Origin: Rhodosorus marinus
Lineage: Eukaryota; Rhodophyta; Stylonematophyceae; Stylonematales; Stylonemataceae
Direction of reading: 5' to 3'
NCBI GenBank assembly: GCA_029953675.1
Contig: JAMWBK010000002.1
Span: 2,976,001 to 3,040,000, forward strand
Length of the DNA: 64,000 bases
Translations under genes and position numbers: made by a program
The notes under the pieces: model-generated
What the model saw: only the letters and a program-made list of their open reading frames with translations
Databases searched by the model: none
Told to the model about the DNA's origin: nothing
Shown here: in pieces, positions 47,479 through 58,882 of the stretch
Position numbering within the stretch: the first letter of the stretch is position 1
Layout of the letters: each line of letters begins with the position of its first letter

Positions 47479-49196
47479 CGTCAATGTAGCTCTGGGCGGG
47501 CGGCAAAATCACACTCACGCGATGCCTAACCCTTCCCAAAAAGATCAGAACGAAAGCCACGCCCAAACAAAACTATCCGAATCCCTTCATCAATCGACAT
47601 TTCATTGAATGATCCTCATCGTTTTCTTATTCGATACCCCAAAAAGAGTCGAATCCAACTTGACAAGACGCACCCAGTCCGATCTTCGTTGTCCTCAGGC
47701 AACCTTGAACAGCCAAACGGATATAGTCTACCAGACGCACGATCTCACCCGCAAATCCTTAAAAAATTCGAATCAGTTCCAAACGCGTGTCCTAATCTAC
47801 AATGCTTTCAAGAAGTACTGGAACCTCTTCTGAACATACTTTCTACCCATTCTCCTCCTCCAAGCATCCCCAAAGTCCATCTGAGTATGAATCAGTATGA
47901 ATCTTCTTCATGAAATATTTTCTTCTCAAAGTGAAATCAACGCCAACATATTGTTCATATTAATTAAATAAAATCGACTATTCAGTCCTTTTCTTTTTAG
48001 ATGCCCATTTATACGCAATTATGACACTTGTAATCTATTTTCTTTGAATATTTGATTTTTGTTCAGTTTTTCATTAATATCTAGAATAGATCAGTCATTA
48101 TTTATTGTCTAACTGTCATGTTTATTTTTCTTTGGTCTATGAAAGCGATATTTATTATTTAATAGTGGAATAAATTAGATGATGACTGAAGTACATCCAC
48201 GAACCGGAGAGCCATGTTGGCTATATGGAACGAAGAAGACGGACGACCCGTCCGGTTAACATACCGATGGAACCGGAGTTCAATACAGAAGGCCAGATCG
48301 ACAGTTTCCACCTGTTCCTTCAAACGTAGATGAATCCGGTGGCATCTATGCCAAACCATAACTCAGAACCATACGGACGACTTGAAAGGTCTTGATGTTT
48401 GATCATGAAGCATCACTATAGTTCTACAAAAGAGAACAGCTCAGAGGCTACGAGCGATGAGCTTGAACTCCCGATAAAACATCAAACCTTTGAAGTCGTT
48501 CGGTTCTCAGTCATCGTTTGCGTAGATGATTGTTGGCCATGAATTGTGACTCTATCATTTGCTACCTCGCGATTTTGTCTCTTCCGAGGCATGTGCTCCT
48601 TTGAGCTAGCCTAAAAGAGGACAGTGGGTCTCTAAGACCAAGGCCGCATTGGAACGCTACCTCGTAAGGATCAACGAAGAGAGGAAACGCGAGAGTGTCT
48701 CATCAAGATCGTGAAAACGTTTCGGAAGCCAGGTCGCCCCGGAGCTCTCTCAACTAACCCAAAGACCTAAGAACAAGTGGAACGATTCGCTGTGATAGAA
48801 CCAACTGCAGGGTGGTGACGTTCATAAGAGCCTCCGAGTACTCTACCACCTTGTGGCAGCAAATGATGCGAGCAGCTGCACCCCGCTCTCCAGTCGAAGA
48901 AGACAAAGAACGCGAGGCGGGCGGACTTTGGGAGAGTTAGGTCTGAGTATGTGTTGCTGAGGCCGAGGATTCATTAAGCTATCCATCCACGAGGTCCGTT
49001 AGAATTTGCAGGACACCTGTCCAGCCGAAAACTACTAATATTCATATACACGCAAAAACTACTGAAATACTATACTCTTTGTTTAGGCTTTTCACAGTGA
49101 ACGGGTTTGTTGGGGCTATGTATTCGTTGGATTGAAATCAATTTATTCGTATGTTTTAGATTAGCTATAATTGGATATATGATGGCAGTGGTGTTC
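47479..49196. other. Intergenic between TAF1 and the RGG-rich gene
   Basis: Upstream of TAF1 the plus strand is C/A-rich (47500-47900). From about 47930 to 48180 it is AT-rich; 48180-49060 has balanced composition. The open frame at 48159-48359 (minus) has no domain. I see no gene or structural RNA. Confidence 0.5.
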
Positions 49197-50884
49197 CTAC
49201 TGGCTTCCTGCAGCTCCGGAATCGCTTTCTTTGTTTTGTTTGAGCTTTTCGTTGATGGCTTGGAGGGTCCTGACGATGTTGCAGACAAATCTGGTCCTAT
49301 CCTTCTGCGTAAGCTGCTCGTTGTTCTTCACCGCCGCGATTGATGTCTTCAAGTACGATCGCATCCAATGGGCTTCCGGAAGACCAGGAATCACCGCTTC
49401 GATGTCTTCCATTACGGGTGTGAACACCTCCGGAGCTTGCCTACCGTACTTCATGAGCTCGTTGTAATGAATCTCCTTTCCTTCGTTGTCAGCAAGTACG
49501 CGTTGGATCTGCCTCGCCCGAGCTGGATCAAGTTGCCTAGGCTTTCGGTCGTGTCTATATTAATCCAGCATCCCGTGGATCGAGCAGCAAATACGTTAGC
49601 ACACTTCTAGGATTATATTCCAGCGCTAGCTTTGTAAATGATTCATACCTCTGATCACGCTTATTGTCCATGCGTTCTTGTCTCCTAAGTGTTTCTCCTA
49701 GCTTTTCTTCTCTTCTGTGCTTCAGCTCCCGCTCCTCCTTGTATAACATCTGTGGGCGTAAGTTATCTGGATCTCGACGGAAAGGTTTGGCGTGTTTCAA
49801 CCTGCATGTTGAAGAAGAATCATTTGCAACGGTCAGACCTATTGAATCGGTTCCGGGGACAGCATTCTGTTCGAAAAGAGCAGACCCTTTGGGTTGTTGG
49901 TCCTCCATATCGCCGAACAGCGCTGATAGATCCACATCCGGCTCAATTTGTTCATCAGGCACATCTCCCTCAGCAGCAAACTCCTCTAGATCGCTTTCGA
50001 AAAGCTCTGCAGGATCAACTTCTGACCCCACATACTCTTCCGGGTTCCCCGCCGCTGCCGACTTTCTAGCAGCAGATCTCTGTCGTGGCGTCTCGGTTTT
50101 GCCATGAGAACGTTCAGTAGACTCCCTGCTAGTAGCTCCTCTCCCAGCTATGTCCGCCCTCCCCCGTCTTTCCTCTCCGCCTACAAATCCAGGTTCACCT
50201 TCGCCTTGCTCTCGACCAGGGAATGAGCCACCACGTCCTCTGTCTCGGCGCTCGCCACTCACAGGTCCACGGTTTGTAACCCTTTCGTCGAGTTGAGGTC
50301 TACCTCTATCTCCACCGAGTGGTGGTCTTCCCCGACCCCTAGGTCCCTGACCGTAGTCACCTCCAACCGCCGGCGCTCCACCCCTTCCCCCTGGGGGTGG
50401 CCCACCTCTTGGGAATGAAGACTCACCGCTTCTTCCCATCTGAAGTCCCAGAATCGCATCAGAAGAAACGCCATCCGTCATACCGCCTGGAGGTCCGGCC
50501 TTAGACGATTGTGAATCGGAAGGTCCATCCCATTGAGATGGTCCTCGGCGAGGAGGTCCACTTCTTCCATGGGGTGGGGTTCCAACTCTTCCACCTGGCG
50601 GAGGTCCTCCTCTCCAACCAAGTGAAGGTCCGCCTCTTCCCCCTGGCGGGGGTCCACCTCTTCCACCCGGGGGGGGTCGGCCCCTGCCGCGTGGGCCACC
50701 TCCGTGACTATCTCTTCCCCTTCCGAGAGCTCGTCCAAAGCTCGATCCTCGTCCAGATCCACCAGCTTCGCCCGCATCCGAATCCTCTAGTCGCGGAGGA
50801 CAAGTCCTAAACCCCCTCGTCGATGCAAGCTCACCCCCCCCCCCCCCCAAGCACCGCCAAACCTCGCGGATACTTTGCAAACAT
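49197..50884 (-). CDS. RGG / Gly-Pro-rich protein of unknown function
   Basis: Exons complement of 49197-49554 and 49649-about 50884 give roughly 530 residues. I do not recognise the family. Residues about 30-270 are low-complexity with repeated GRGRPPPGGRGGPP-like units and many RGG motifs, as in RNA-binding proteins. Then comes an acidic stretch (PAELFESDLEEFAAEGDVPD), a charged helix (LKHRREEKLGETLRRQERM) and a folded-looking C-terminus (IHYNELMKYGRQAPEVFTPV, AHWMRSYLKTSIAAV). The start is uncertain: the ATG at 50884 is followed by a run of 15 G that puts it out of frame with the long open frame, which would be restored by 14 or 17 G. The 94-nt intron joins in phase. Confidence 0.7.
50834..50848. 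repeat. C15 homopolymer (G15 on the coding strand) at a gene start
   Basis: Fifteen consecutive C on the plus strand fall 36 nt inside the likely start codon of the RGG-rich gene. A length equal to 2 modulo 3 would link the ATG at 50884 to the downstream frame; the length given here does not. Confidence 0.95.
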
Positions 50885-52015
50885 GATCAGCTCAAAAGTA
50901 AACCATCAAAATCCATCTCCTATTTCCAAAAAACACAGTGCTCTGTTCTAGAGATACTTGATCATGTTCTGCAAAAGCACCCAAGCCCCAGTTTCAACTT
51001 CTCTACCCAACCTACTGCAAAGAGGTCCTCCCCTTCCCGAGATAAAGATGATCAAAAGTCCATCTACGACACTTCCCTAGAAGAGCGGGAAACACGGAAG
51101 AAGACTGAACACGAGAAGCTTGAATCGATCGCACGATTCTGCCGTAGCAGTTCTTTAGGCAGGAATCATGGCTACAGATCGCTAGTGGATATGCTTAAGC
51201 AGACTGTCGACTTTAGAAACCTGATCCGACAGGTGGGAAAGTGATACAACGACTGCGAGTGGATCAGTTCTTAGGCAAGCGGTGTCCAAGATCTGCCCAA
51301 GCGGACTATTAAATACATCTGTCGGCAGAGGTTATATAGCGATACCTATTCTTGGGTATCTGTCACGGTTAAAGAAATTCTCGCAGTCGCAAGGTATGTC
51401 ATAGAAGTCGTTCTATTTTTCTGGTGCTGGGACTCATTTTTTGAGTCTGCTCACTGGGAGCAAGGTCAGCCCTTAGATCTTGGTGCGCTTGGTGACAATC
51501 GACGTTGCACCTGGTATTTTTTTCAGTACGCCGACGAGTGAACTCGTCTGGAAAGCGGACTAAGCTCAAATCAGTATTGTCGTCGTTAACACCCGTTTTT
51601 GCTTCGGCTGATGCAACCAGTAGTACCCATTCCATAAGCAGGTCCTTTGTGTTGTGCTTGGACCTTTAACAGAATGGAGTTCTCTAGGTATACAAAGCGT
51701 GACAGGATAGAAGTACTCCTCAAAAAGTTCCTCAAAAAGTGCTGGCTGCTCTCTTCCTTAAACGATTGCTGAGCTTCACATCTTCTGACCAGCTTCTGTT
51801 TACAATGGCGTCTCCGCCGTCTAAAAAGAGCTGGTGACTACTGGAGTTTTTGACGGCACTGGTCGATGTGGAGGGAAGGAGAAGGTGGTCGTGGTGGTTG
51901 TGGCGGTTGTTTTTGGTTTGACTCCAATGATCACGAAGAAGTTTGACGGTGTTAGAATTGAAGCAACGGCAGTAACGGCAGTGTGCAGAGACTTTTCGTG
52001 CTTTCAGAGTGGAAA
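50885..52015. other. Divergent intergenic region
   Basis: Holds the promoters of the RGG-rich gene (minus) and the basic-protein gene (plus). The interval 50940-51800 has balanced composition and only short overlapping frames without domains. Bases 51850-52000 are G/T-rich ahead of the plus-strand start. Confidence 0.5.
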
Positions 52016-52604
52016 ATGTCGCATTCGTTTAGGCACTTGTTCAGGACTTACGGTGGCAATTCGGGCAGGTTTACGCTCAGCGGTGGTGGAAAGGATGAAA
52101 CTGAAAAGGCTCATGATGAAGATCACGAGAGAGCCGACCGCCCGAAAGTTCCTGCAGCGATTGAGGAGCTGAAGCCGCGGGAAGAAAAGAGTTCGAAGCG
52201 GAAGAGAAGACGTTCGTCGGACGATGGTGAGGATGCCGGGCAGGACGGAGCTGTTGTGGATGAGCGTGTTGTTTCAAGCACGACGCCAGTCTTCAAGACC
52301 AAGTCTTCTCGCAAATCGATTGTTGAGAAAGTAGATCGTCGCATTGAACCGGATCCAGACTACAAGGCATTATCGAGGTATGTGTGTTGCACGAGGGCGT
52401 ACCCAGTTCCGAGTTCAAATGCTCTGCCCTGTTTCCTCCTAACATGGTTTTTGCATCAGGAAATTCATCCGCGGCAAGTCTTTGGAGGAAGTGGAAGAGC
52501 AATGGCAGGCAGAGAAGAAGGAGATTTGGCTGAATTTCAAGTCGAGGAGAAGAGACTTTCTTCGGGGCCGCAAGCACGGTAGTACCAGAGTTTCCACTAA
52601 ATAG
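52016..52604 (+). CDS. Small basic protein, unknown function
   Basis: Exons 52016-52377 and 52460-52604 encode 168 residues with an 82-nt GT-AG intron. I do not recognise the family. The first 90 residues are hydrophilic, with a Lys/Arg cluster (SSKRKRRRSSDD) that looks like a nuclear localisation signal. The C-terminal 45 residues form a compact charged helical motif (FIRGKSLEEVEEQWQAEKKE then NFKSRRRDFLRGRKHG) that looks conserved, as seen in nucleolar or RNA-associated proteins. The start at 52016 (MSHSFRHLFRTYGG) is the first ATG; the N-terminus could alternatively be an organelle presequence. It ends 205 bases before the CpcS-like gene's stop on the opposite strand. Confidence 0.65.
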
Positions 52605-52808
52605 GTTCCGTTGTAATTATTCAATTCTTATCCTCCTCGAGCACTAGAAGCAATCACCTGTGCGTGCAAACCAACTAAAAGGGCTTCTGAACGAGTCAAG
52701 TCTAACCTTAAACACTAGATCATATCCTGGTTTGCATCATGGATGCTGCTACATATCAGATGCCGAGGTTATGGAATGGGCTTCATCCCACGGAGGTGAT
52801 TCGACTTC

Positions 52809-53837
52809 TTAGGGGTCTTTCCCCGTGCTTGGAGGACCGAAAGCGGAGCGAGGGCTTGGCTTGCCCGCATTGCGGCCATACAATCCCAATCGGTTTCCAT
52901 ATGTTGACGTCGCTGGCTTCTGTTCTCGCTCTTTAACCTTCTCGAGAAAGTCGTCTTGGCCTTCCTTCATCAGGTTTTCGCCGAAGGAGCTTGCTTCTGG
53001 AATTTCCACGTTTTGTCGTGTCTCAATTGCCAGCGTTCCGGTGCTGAAACCTCCCATGCGCTTGACTGTACTGATACGATTAATAATGTCTGGCCCATCG
53101 TAGTAGAACTGCTCTACAACCTCTCCGCCATCATAAGGGGTAACCAGATTCAGAGCATCCTCCTCGTCCAGGTCATAGAAGCCAACTATGGGAACAATTT
53201 CTGCATATCCGCGATCTCGCAAAAGTCGTCCTTTCCTCACGTTGTCCTCGTCGGGCACAAGCGCAAAAGTTGAGCTTCCGTCATAACTTTCGTCTTCTTG
53301 TCCCCACTCCAATTCCGCCTCCCAAGTGACATAGCATCCTCCTTGAGCCATCTCTGGATCCACCTCGTTCTCCTTACAAAGAGAAATAATCCTTTCGTCA
53401 TCCTTCTCAAGACACTCGACATTGATCGACGAAAATCCGGACTCGTCGCGTCGAAACGCGAGGTGGTGGGTGAATCGCCTTGAAGTCCATTTTCCCTCGC
53501 GAATTCTGAAAAACTCCATAGCATCTGCTATCTTGAGGGAATCCTGACGCATCAATTCCTTGCCTCCATTTTGCTCAAGAAACTGCTTGTACTCCTCGGA
53601 GTTCTCCCAGGAGCTATCATCCTCTTCTTCAGCTTCTTTCAGCAGTTTCAGAATATCTTCAACTTTCGGCTCCGCAAAAATCCTCTGTGCACGACGACTA
53701 CAGCGCGCCACTCGTCCCCTCCCAGTCAAGGACCCACCAACCCCATTCCCAACAAACAGCAACCCCATCGCGCCAAAAGCCAATCCCCACTGAAACCAAA
53801 AATTTCTTTCTTTCTCTTCTTTCAACTCATTCAACAT
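52809..53837 (-). CDS. CpcS/CpeS-type phycobiliprotein lyase family protein, membrane-anchored N-terminus
   Basis: The main exon, 342 residues, holds a lipocalin-like S-type bilin lyase domain (about 105-300): AMEFFRIREGKWTSRRFTHH, GGCYVTWEAELEW, DGSSTFALVPDED, GRLLRDRGYAEIVPIVGFYD and a beta-strand pair ending GGFSTGTLAIETR. Family members attach phycocyanobilin or phycoerythrobilin to Cys of phycobiliproteins in plastids. Upstream, residues 12-35 form one hydrophobic segment (FQWGLAFGAMGLLFVG), followed by a basic stretch (VARCSRRAQRIFAEP) and an acidic helix. A possible 5' exon at 53937-53966 (MTRTAFWVYE) joins in phase through a 99-nt intron. Whether the N-terminus is a plastid transit peptide or a membrane anchor is undecided. 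The domain assignment is by motif order; lyase activity is inferred. Confidence 0.8.
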   Translation of the reverse strand: MLNELKEEKERNFWFQWGLAFGAMGLLFVGNGVGGSLTGRGRVARCSRRAQRIFAEPKVEDILKLLKEAEEEDDSSWENSEEYKQFLEQNGGKELMRQDSLKIADAMEFFRIREGKWTSRRFTHHLAFRRDESGFSSINVECLEKDDERIISLCKENEVDPEMAQGGCYVTWEAELEWGQEDESYDGSSTFALVPDEDNVRKGRLLRDRGYAEIVPIVGFYDLDEEDALNLVTPYDGGEVVEQFYYDGPDIINRISTVKRMGGFSTGTLAIETRQNVEIPEASSFGENLMKEGQDDFLEKVKEREQKPATSTYGNRLGLYGRNAGKPSPRSAFGPPSTGKDP

Positions 53838-53966
53838 CTACAGAACTGCCAAATCATCACTTCCCAAAGAGAGAAACACTCTCATCCGAAACATGAAACC
53901 CCTTTCCCATCTTCCGCAACAATCTCACTCTCTTACCTCGTAAACCCAAAATGCCGTCCGTGTCAT

Positions 53967-55214
53967 CTCAACGCTCACAATCCCCAATTCGTCAAGAAAA
54001 GAGGCCCTAATCGGAGAAAAAATCCATAGACACGTGTGAAGACATAATTGACTACCAGTCGATTCAGAAAACAATATCATTGGTTAAATTTTGACAGACT
54101 GTCTTACCCTGGAGGGCGGAGATCGGGCGTCGGCAATGTGGACGAGATAAAAATACGACATTGATTTTCCGATATATATTGACCAGATTTTCTCGCGAGC
54201 ACTTTTTTCTTCTATTTTTCCTCAGATTATGCAAAAACAGGTATTTTGAAAATAAATAGATGGCGGATTTCGGTTGTTACGGAGGGTCTATTGTTGAATT
54301 ATTAAGTTTTTTGTGGTGATTTCTTAGTTGGCTTTTGATTGGTAAGTTTGATTGACATGTGAACTTATATTTTATATTAAAATAGACGATGGGGAGGTCG
54401 ACATTTGGTTTCATGAATTCTTGAGCACTGAAAATTGTAAGAGTAGAAAAGTATAGCTCATTAATTGGACCAATAAATTATATAACGATTTTATTATAAC
54501 TAGATGAATATATTGTTATTGAATAGAGGAACTAAGTACTCTAATATATGAGTTTTAACGCAGTAATTGTTTTTTGTATTTTATTTGTGATCTTATTTGG
54601 TGTATCCGAGAAGTATCTGATTCGTGTGGATGCAAATTGGTTTTCGATGGTTACGCTGGTTTTGTTTGCTGAACAAGATGATAATAACAATGCAATTTGG
54701 CGCATTTTGGAATTGAAAATATCTGATTTCTTGTTTGTTGAGGTCGTTTTATTTGGTTTTTGGGAGGATATTTGTTGATATCGAGGAGTATATAAAGAGA
54801 CGATAGATCGAGATCTGAAGCAAGGATTGAGTACCTGTGTTTGAGGACAGTGAGGCAGGTAGATCGTTGGAAGGGGAGCTGTCAGGTTTGAAATTTTTGT
54901 TTTTGTAAGCGTTCGAGATGGTCTACTTGTTGTTGTGATGTCGGTTGCGATCTATTAGGGATCTGATTTCTGCTGGATTTAATCTTTTGTTCTAAGGTGA
55001 TGAAGGTGGTGCATGGTTAAGCTGGAGCAGGGAAGTCTTTGAAGTATCCTCAGCAGGTATGTGGAGGTTATTGTCCACGTTTTGCAGTAGCCTTTGCTCT
55101 TCACGATCAGGGGTTGAACAGTTTCCATTGGTCTTGCTTTAATCTTGAAAGGTTTTTAGGGTTGTTTTTGTCCTTGTTCTCTGTGTGGAGGTTTCTTTAT
55201 ATTGTTGTTTCCAG
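53967..55214. other. Divergent intergenic region
   Basis: Between the CpcS-like gene (minus) and the hydrolase gene (plus). About 54160-54560 is AT-rich. The open frame at 54548-54778 has no domain. From 54890 the sequence becomes G/T-rich approaching the plus-strand start, probably 5' UTR or promoter. Confidence 0.5.
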
Positions 55215-56795
55215 ATGGCGTTCTTGATATCTGGGAGCTCGTGCCAACCAGGGGCAGGTCGCACGAGGATTTGCATGAGCGAAGGAAGCGAGGGTACGGA
55301 TGGTATGAGTAAGAAGGAGAAAAGGGAGCAGCTAGCGCGTGAACGACAGGAGAGGATTAGAGAGAAGAGGAGAAAGCGTTTGGAAGAGCTGGCCGAAAGG
55401 GAGGGAGCAGCTCCCCTGGGAACAGCTTCGGTGCAAAAGAACGAGAGTGAAACTGCGGATGGGATGGCGATGCCTAAAGGAAACTACGGTGAAGACGCGG
55501 CGGGACTTTTTGGCTGGGTTAATCAGAACCCTTCATCTAAGAATGCAGTGTACATGCCTGCTTTCAAAGGAGGTAGGCTATTGCCCGTCTAGTGCCCACG
55601 TCCATCCCGAGCAAATGTGAAACTGACGCGACTAGGCTCCAACAGATGGTGGCAATACTGGCGAGATGGTTAGACAAATCCGTGGGCGGGGGAAAACTGG
55701 TGAGGGCATGGAGGTGACCATCAAAATGCCGAAAACGGAGCTCCAAATCTATATCAGAAAAGTCGGTACCCAAAAGTCAAACCTTGCTCCGATTGTGCTC
55801 GTGCACGGGTTACTTGCCAACAGCTGGTGCTACAAGGAGTTGCTTGATGAACTTGAGAAGACAGGTCGAGAGGCATACGGTATCGAACTAATCTCAAAAG
55901 AATTGCGAATGTGATGATCTGAAACACCGAACTGAGAGTGTTTGTTCCTATTCCCAGCATTCGATTTTCCTGGTTGTGGATACTCAACCTGGCCGCAACC
56001 GGGGTAGGTCAATGCAAACTGCACGCAAGAACGCCTACTGCGCTTCTCTAGCTGACAAGAAATATTCTCGGTTTTTAGGGTTGGTTTCAGCTTTACCCAA
56101 GAGGACATTACAGAGGTCTTTGAGAAAGTCTTGAGCAGTCTTGAACTGGAGGCAAGGGAGCCAATCGTGGTTACTCAAGGCTATGTCCACAACCAGTACA
56201 TCAATCTTTGGGCTACAAAGAACCCTGATCGGATATCAAAACTGGTCCTTCTGAACCAACCGCTTTCTCCGAAGTCGAAACTTCCATTCGTCCTGCAGCA
56301 ATATAAACTACCGCTGGTTGCCCCATTTGTTGCCCAGGACGCTGTGCGGGCAGAGAGGTTCCTGGAGGGTGGTGGTCCTTACCAAATGACCGTTGACGAT
56401 GCCGCGAGGTACGCAGGGATGAGGAAATGGCCAACCGCTCCCGCTGGAGTCAAAGCTTGAACAGAACACTCCGTGTCAACAACATAATTTCTCTGCTTTT
56501 GGAGCACAGGTATCGTGAGCCGTTCCTGGAATCAATGATGCCCGGCTTGGGGTTGATAGATGCGATGAAGAACATCGATTTCAATGGGAACCTGCAGCAA
56601 GTCGTTGACGGAGCCGCCAAGATGAGGGACAAAGTCGCAATTGTCTGGGGTTCATCTGACAAATACTTGGACATTTCCGAAGGTCGTGAATTCAGTAAAC
56701 TCAGTGGAGCAAAGTTCCGCGAGATTGACAACGCCGGTTTCATGGTCCAGTCTGATTGGCCCTCGCGTGTTGCTGACTTTTTGCGAGAGCTTTAA
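55215..56795 (+). CDS. Plastid-type alpha/beta-hydrolase fold protein lacking the nucleophile serine
   Basis: Exons 55215-55572, 55646-55879, 55958-56003, 56079-56408 and 56510-56795 encode 417 residues. The N-terminus (MAFLISGSSCQPGAG) resembles a red-algal transit peptide with early Phe; a charged coiled coil (REQLARERQERIREKRRKRL) follows. The fold begins at IVLVHGLLANSWCYKELLDE, continues with YAFDFPGCGYS, then VVTQGYVHNQYINLWATKNP. The usual G-x-S-x-G nucleophile elbow has Tyr (about residue 248) in place of Ser, a change shared, as I recall, with a chloroplast subfamily in plants (QGYLVGSYGLTW type). The remaining strands include KVAIVWGSSDKYLDI and the end DNAGFMVQSDWPSRVADFL. Function unknown; catalysis by the classical triad is unlikely. 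Exon 3 is only 46 nt. Confidence 0.87.
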
Positions 56796-57073
56796 GAGGA
56801 GGCGCCGACCCGTACCAAGAACGCGTAGCTCAAGCGGAAAGGGCAAGAAAAAGCAATTGTAGGTCAAGGGGAATTCTTCATTAAAACTGATTTAATAAGG
56901 CTAATGGACAGAAACCAGAAAAAGGCATACATGCGGGCTATGCTTTTTCTTGACAAGAACATAAAATAAGAATGAGAAGGAACCCCACTGGTCGAATTCA
57001 CCGGTGGGCACCAAGCAGCGCCCGCTCAAATTTATGGTCGCAGCTCTTCCAGCGCGCTATCCTCCGCAAACTC

Positions 57074-58882
57074 CTACCTGTCTACCTCCCCGAACACAAT
57101 ATCCTGCGTACCAAGAATCGTGACAACGTCTGCAATCCTGTGACCCTTCGACATGTGATGTATGCTCGCCAAGTGGGAGAAGCCTGGAGCCTTTATGTGA
57201 CAGCGATAAGGCCTGTTGCTCCCGTCAGAGACTAGGAACACTCCGAACTCGCCTTTAGGTGCCTCGACAGCCGTATACGTCTCGCCCTCGGGAACAGCAT
57301 ACCTGCGAGATTCGCGCGCGTAAGCAACAATGCGAAACTGGCTTTTTAAGATTGGGGCTGTACGTGCGAAGATCGTGACCAAACCTACCCTTCCGAATAC
57401 AGCTTGAAATGGTGAATGAGTGCTTCCATAGACTGCTTCATGTTGGCCCGCGAGGGTGGTGAGATTTTTCTGTCATCCACCTTGATTTCTCCTTCTGGGA
57501 TCTTGTTCAGGCATTGAACAATGATTTTCACGCTTTGCCGCATTTCCTCTAGCCTAACCTGATAGCGGTCATAACTGTCCCCGTTTACACCAACGGGTAT
57601 CTGGAAATCAACCTAAGCGTAACCCACAGTATCACCCTTGCTCAGCAAACGCATCTCAAAATTATGTGGTGGTTTCGCGAGGACCCTTTAGACCTGCTCA
57701 AGCCTACCTTGTCATATGCATCGTAGGGCATATTCCGTCGCAGATCCCAAGCGACACCAGAGCCCCTGAGCATCACTCCACTAAAACCGAAGTTCAAGGC
57801 ATCTTCCGAGGAGACAATCCCGACATCTATAAGCCGCTGCTTCCAGATTCGGTTGCCGGTAAGCATTTCCTCCATCTGGTTGATCCTCGTGAGGAGAACT
57901 TCGCAAGCTGCGTAGATGTCATCACACAGGCCGAGGGGAAGGTCCTGCGAATTGAAATAGTGAACGAGCGTAAATTTCAGACATTCCGCCGCTGAATACA
58001 CGCTCGTTGGAATTTGAAGATTTGGCGAGCATCTCACCGTGGCAACCCCACCCGGTCGGACCCAAGCGGAGTGCAGTCTTGCGCCGGAAACACGCTCGTA
58101 GAATTCCATCAGTTTCTCTCGCTCTTCAAAAGCCCACAGAAAAGGGGTTAAGGCTCCAACGTCCATGGCATGACACGAGACCGCGAGGAGATGGTTAAGA
58201 ATCCTCGTAATCTCCCCAAACATTGTTCGAATGTACTTCGCGCGCTCCGGGATATCAATCTTAAGGAGTTTCTCAACCGCAAGGGAGTAGCATTGCTCCT
58301 GAGCCATCATCGACACATAATCCAGACGATCAAAGTATGGAAGGGCCTGAAGGTACGTCTTGTGCTCGATGAGCTTCTCCGTCCCCCGATGCAACAGACC
58401 TATGTGGGGATCGGCTGCTTCAATGAACTCTCCCTTGCAGTGCAGGACCAATCTGAGCACTCCGTGAGCAGCCTTATCAAGATAGAGTGTGGGTTCAGTT
58501 CAAAGCCTTTTGACAAACCCTCCCAATTTTTGATTGTCTAGCTCACCGGGTGTTGAGGACCAAAGTTGATTTGCATAGTTTTCTTTTGCTGCATGTTCTC
58601 CTTATTCTGGGTTAAGATAGCCTTTTCTCTAGAAGTCACGTCAGCGGGCCACATGACCCCATTAAGCTCCGAGTACGCGATATCCATATCCAGCGGCTTC
58701 CTCTGCTCCAAATTCGTGCTCGGAGCTTTCCCCGCGGAGTTCTGCAGCTTTTCCTCCGCGCTTAAGCTTGCAACCATTGCACGAGCCCCGGTCTGACCCC
58801 ATTTTTCCTTTCCCGCTCTTCGCTTTAAACTAGCTCCGGAGGACCGGAACAATCCTGCCCCAGCTTGACGCAGGCTAAACAT
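57074..58882 (-). CDS. NDUFS2: Mitochondrial complex I 49-kDa subunit (NDUFS2/Nad7)
   Basis: Five exons, complement of 57074-57302, 57389-57612, 57708-57944, 58038-58472 and 58547-58882, encode 486 residues. The subunit lines the ubiquinone site next to the N2 iron-sulfur cluster. A basic presequence ([22 protein letters not shown]) targets mitochondria; the core starts at [16 protein letters not shown] and contains [51 protein letters not shown]-like [12 protein letters not shown], the terminal [20 protein letters not shown] and [19 protein letters not shown]. Many protists and plants keep nad7 in mitochondria; here it is spliced by GT-AG introns and has a presequence, so it is nuclear. Intron 57945-58037 is 93 nt with no stop in frame. 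Confidence 0.97.

Noticed and set aside
48159-49060. Possible degenerate mobile element between TAF1 and the RGG gene
   Set aside because: Balanced composition in an AT-rich setting drew attention, but I found no terminal repeats, no reverse-transcriptase or transposase motif and no target-site duplication.
54548-54778. 76-codon hydrophobic frame in an AT-rich region
   Set aside because: The Val/Leu/Phe-rich composition follows from the T-rich strand; no upstream start context or homologue.
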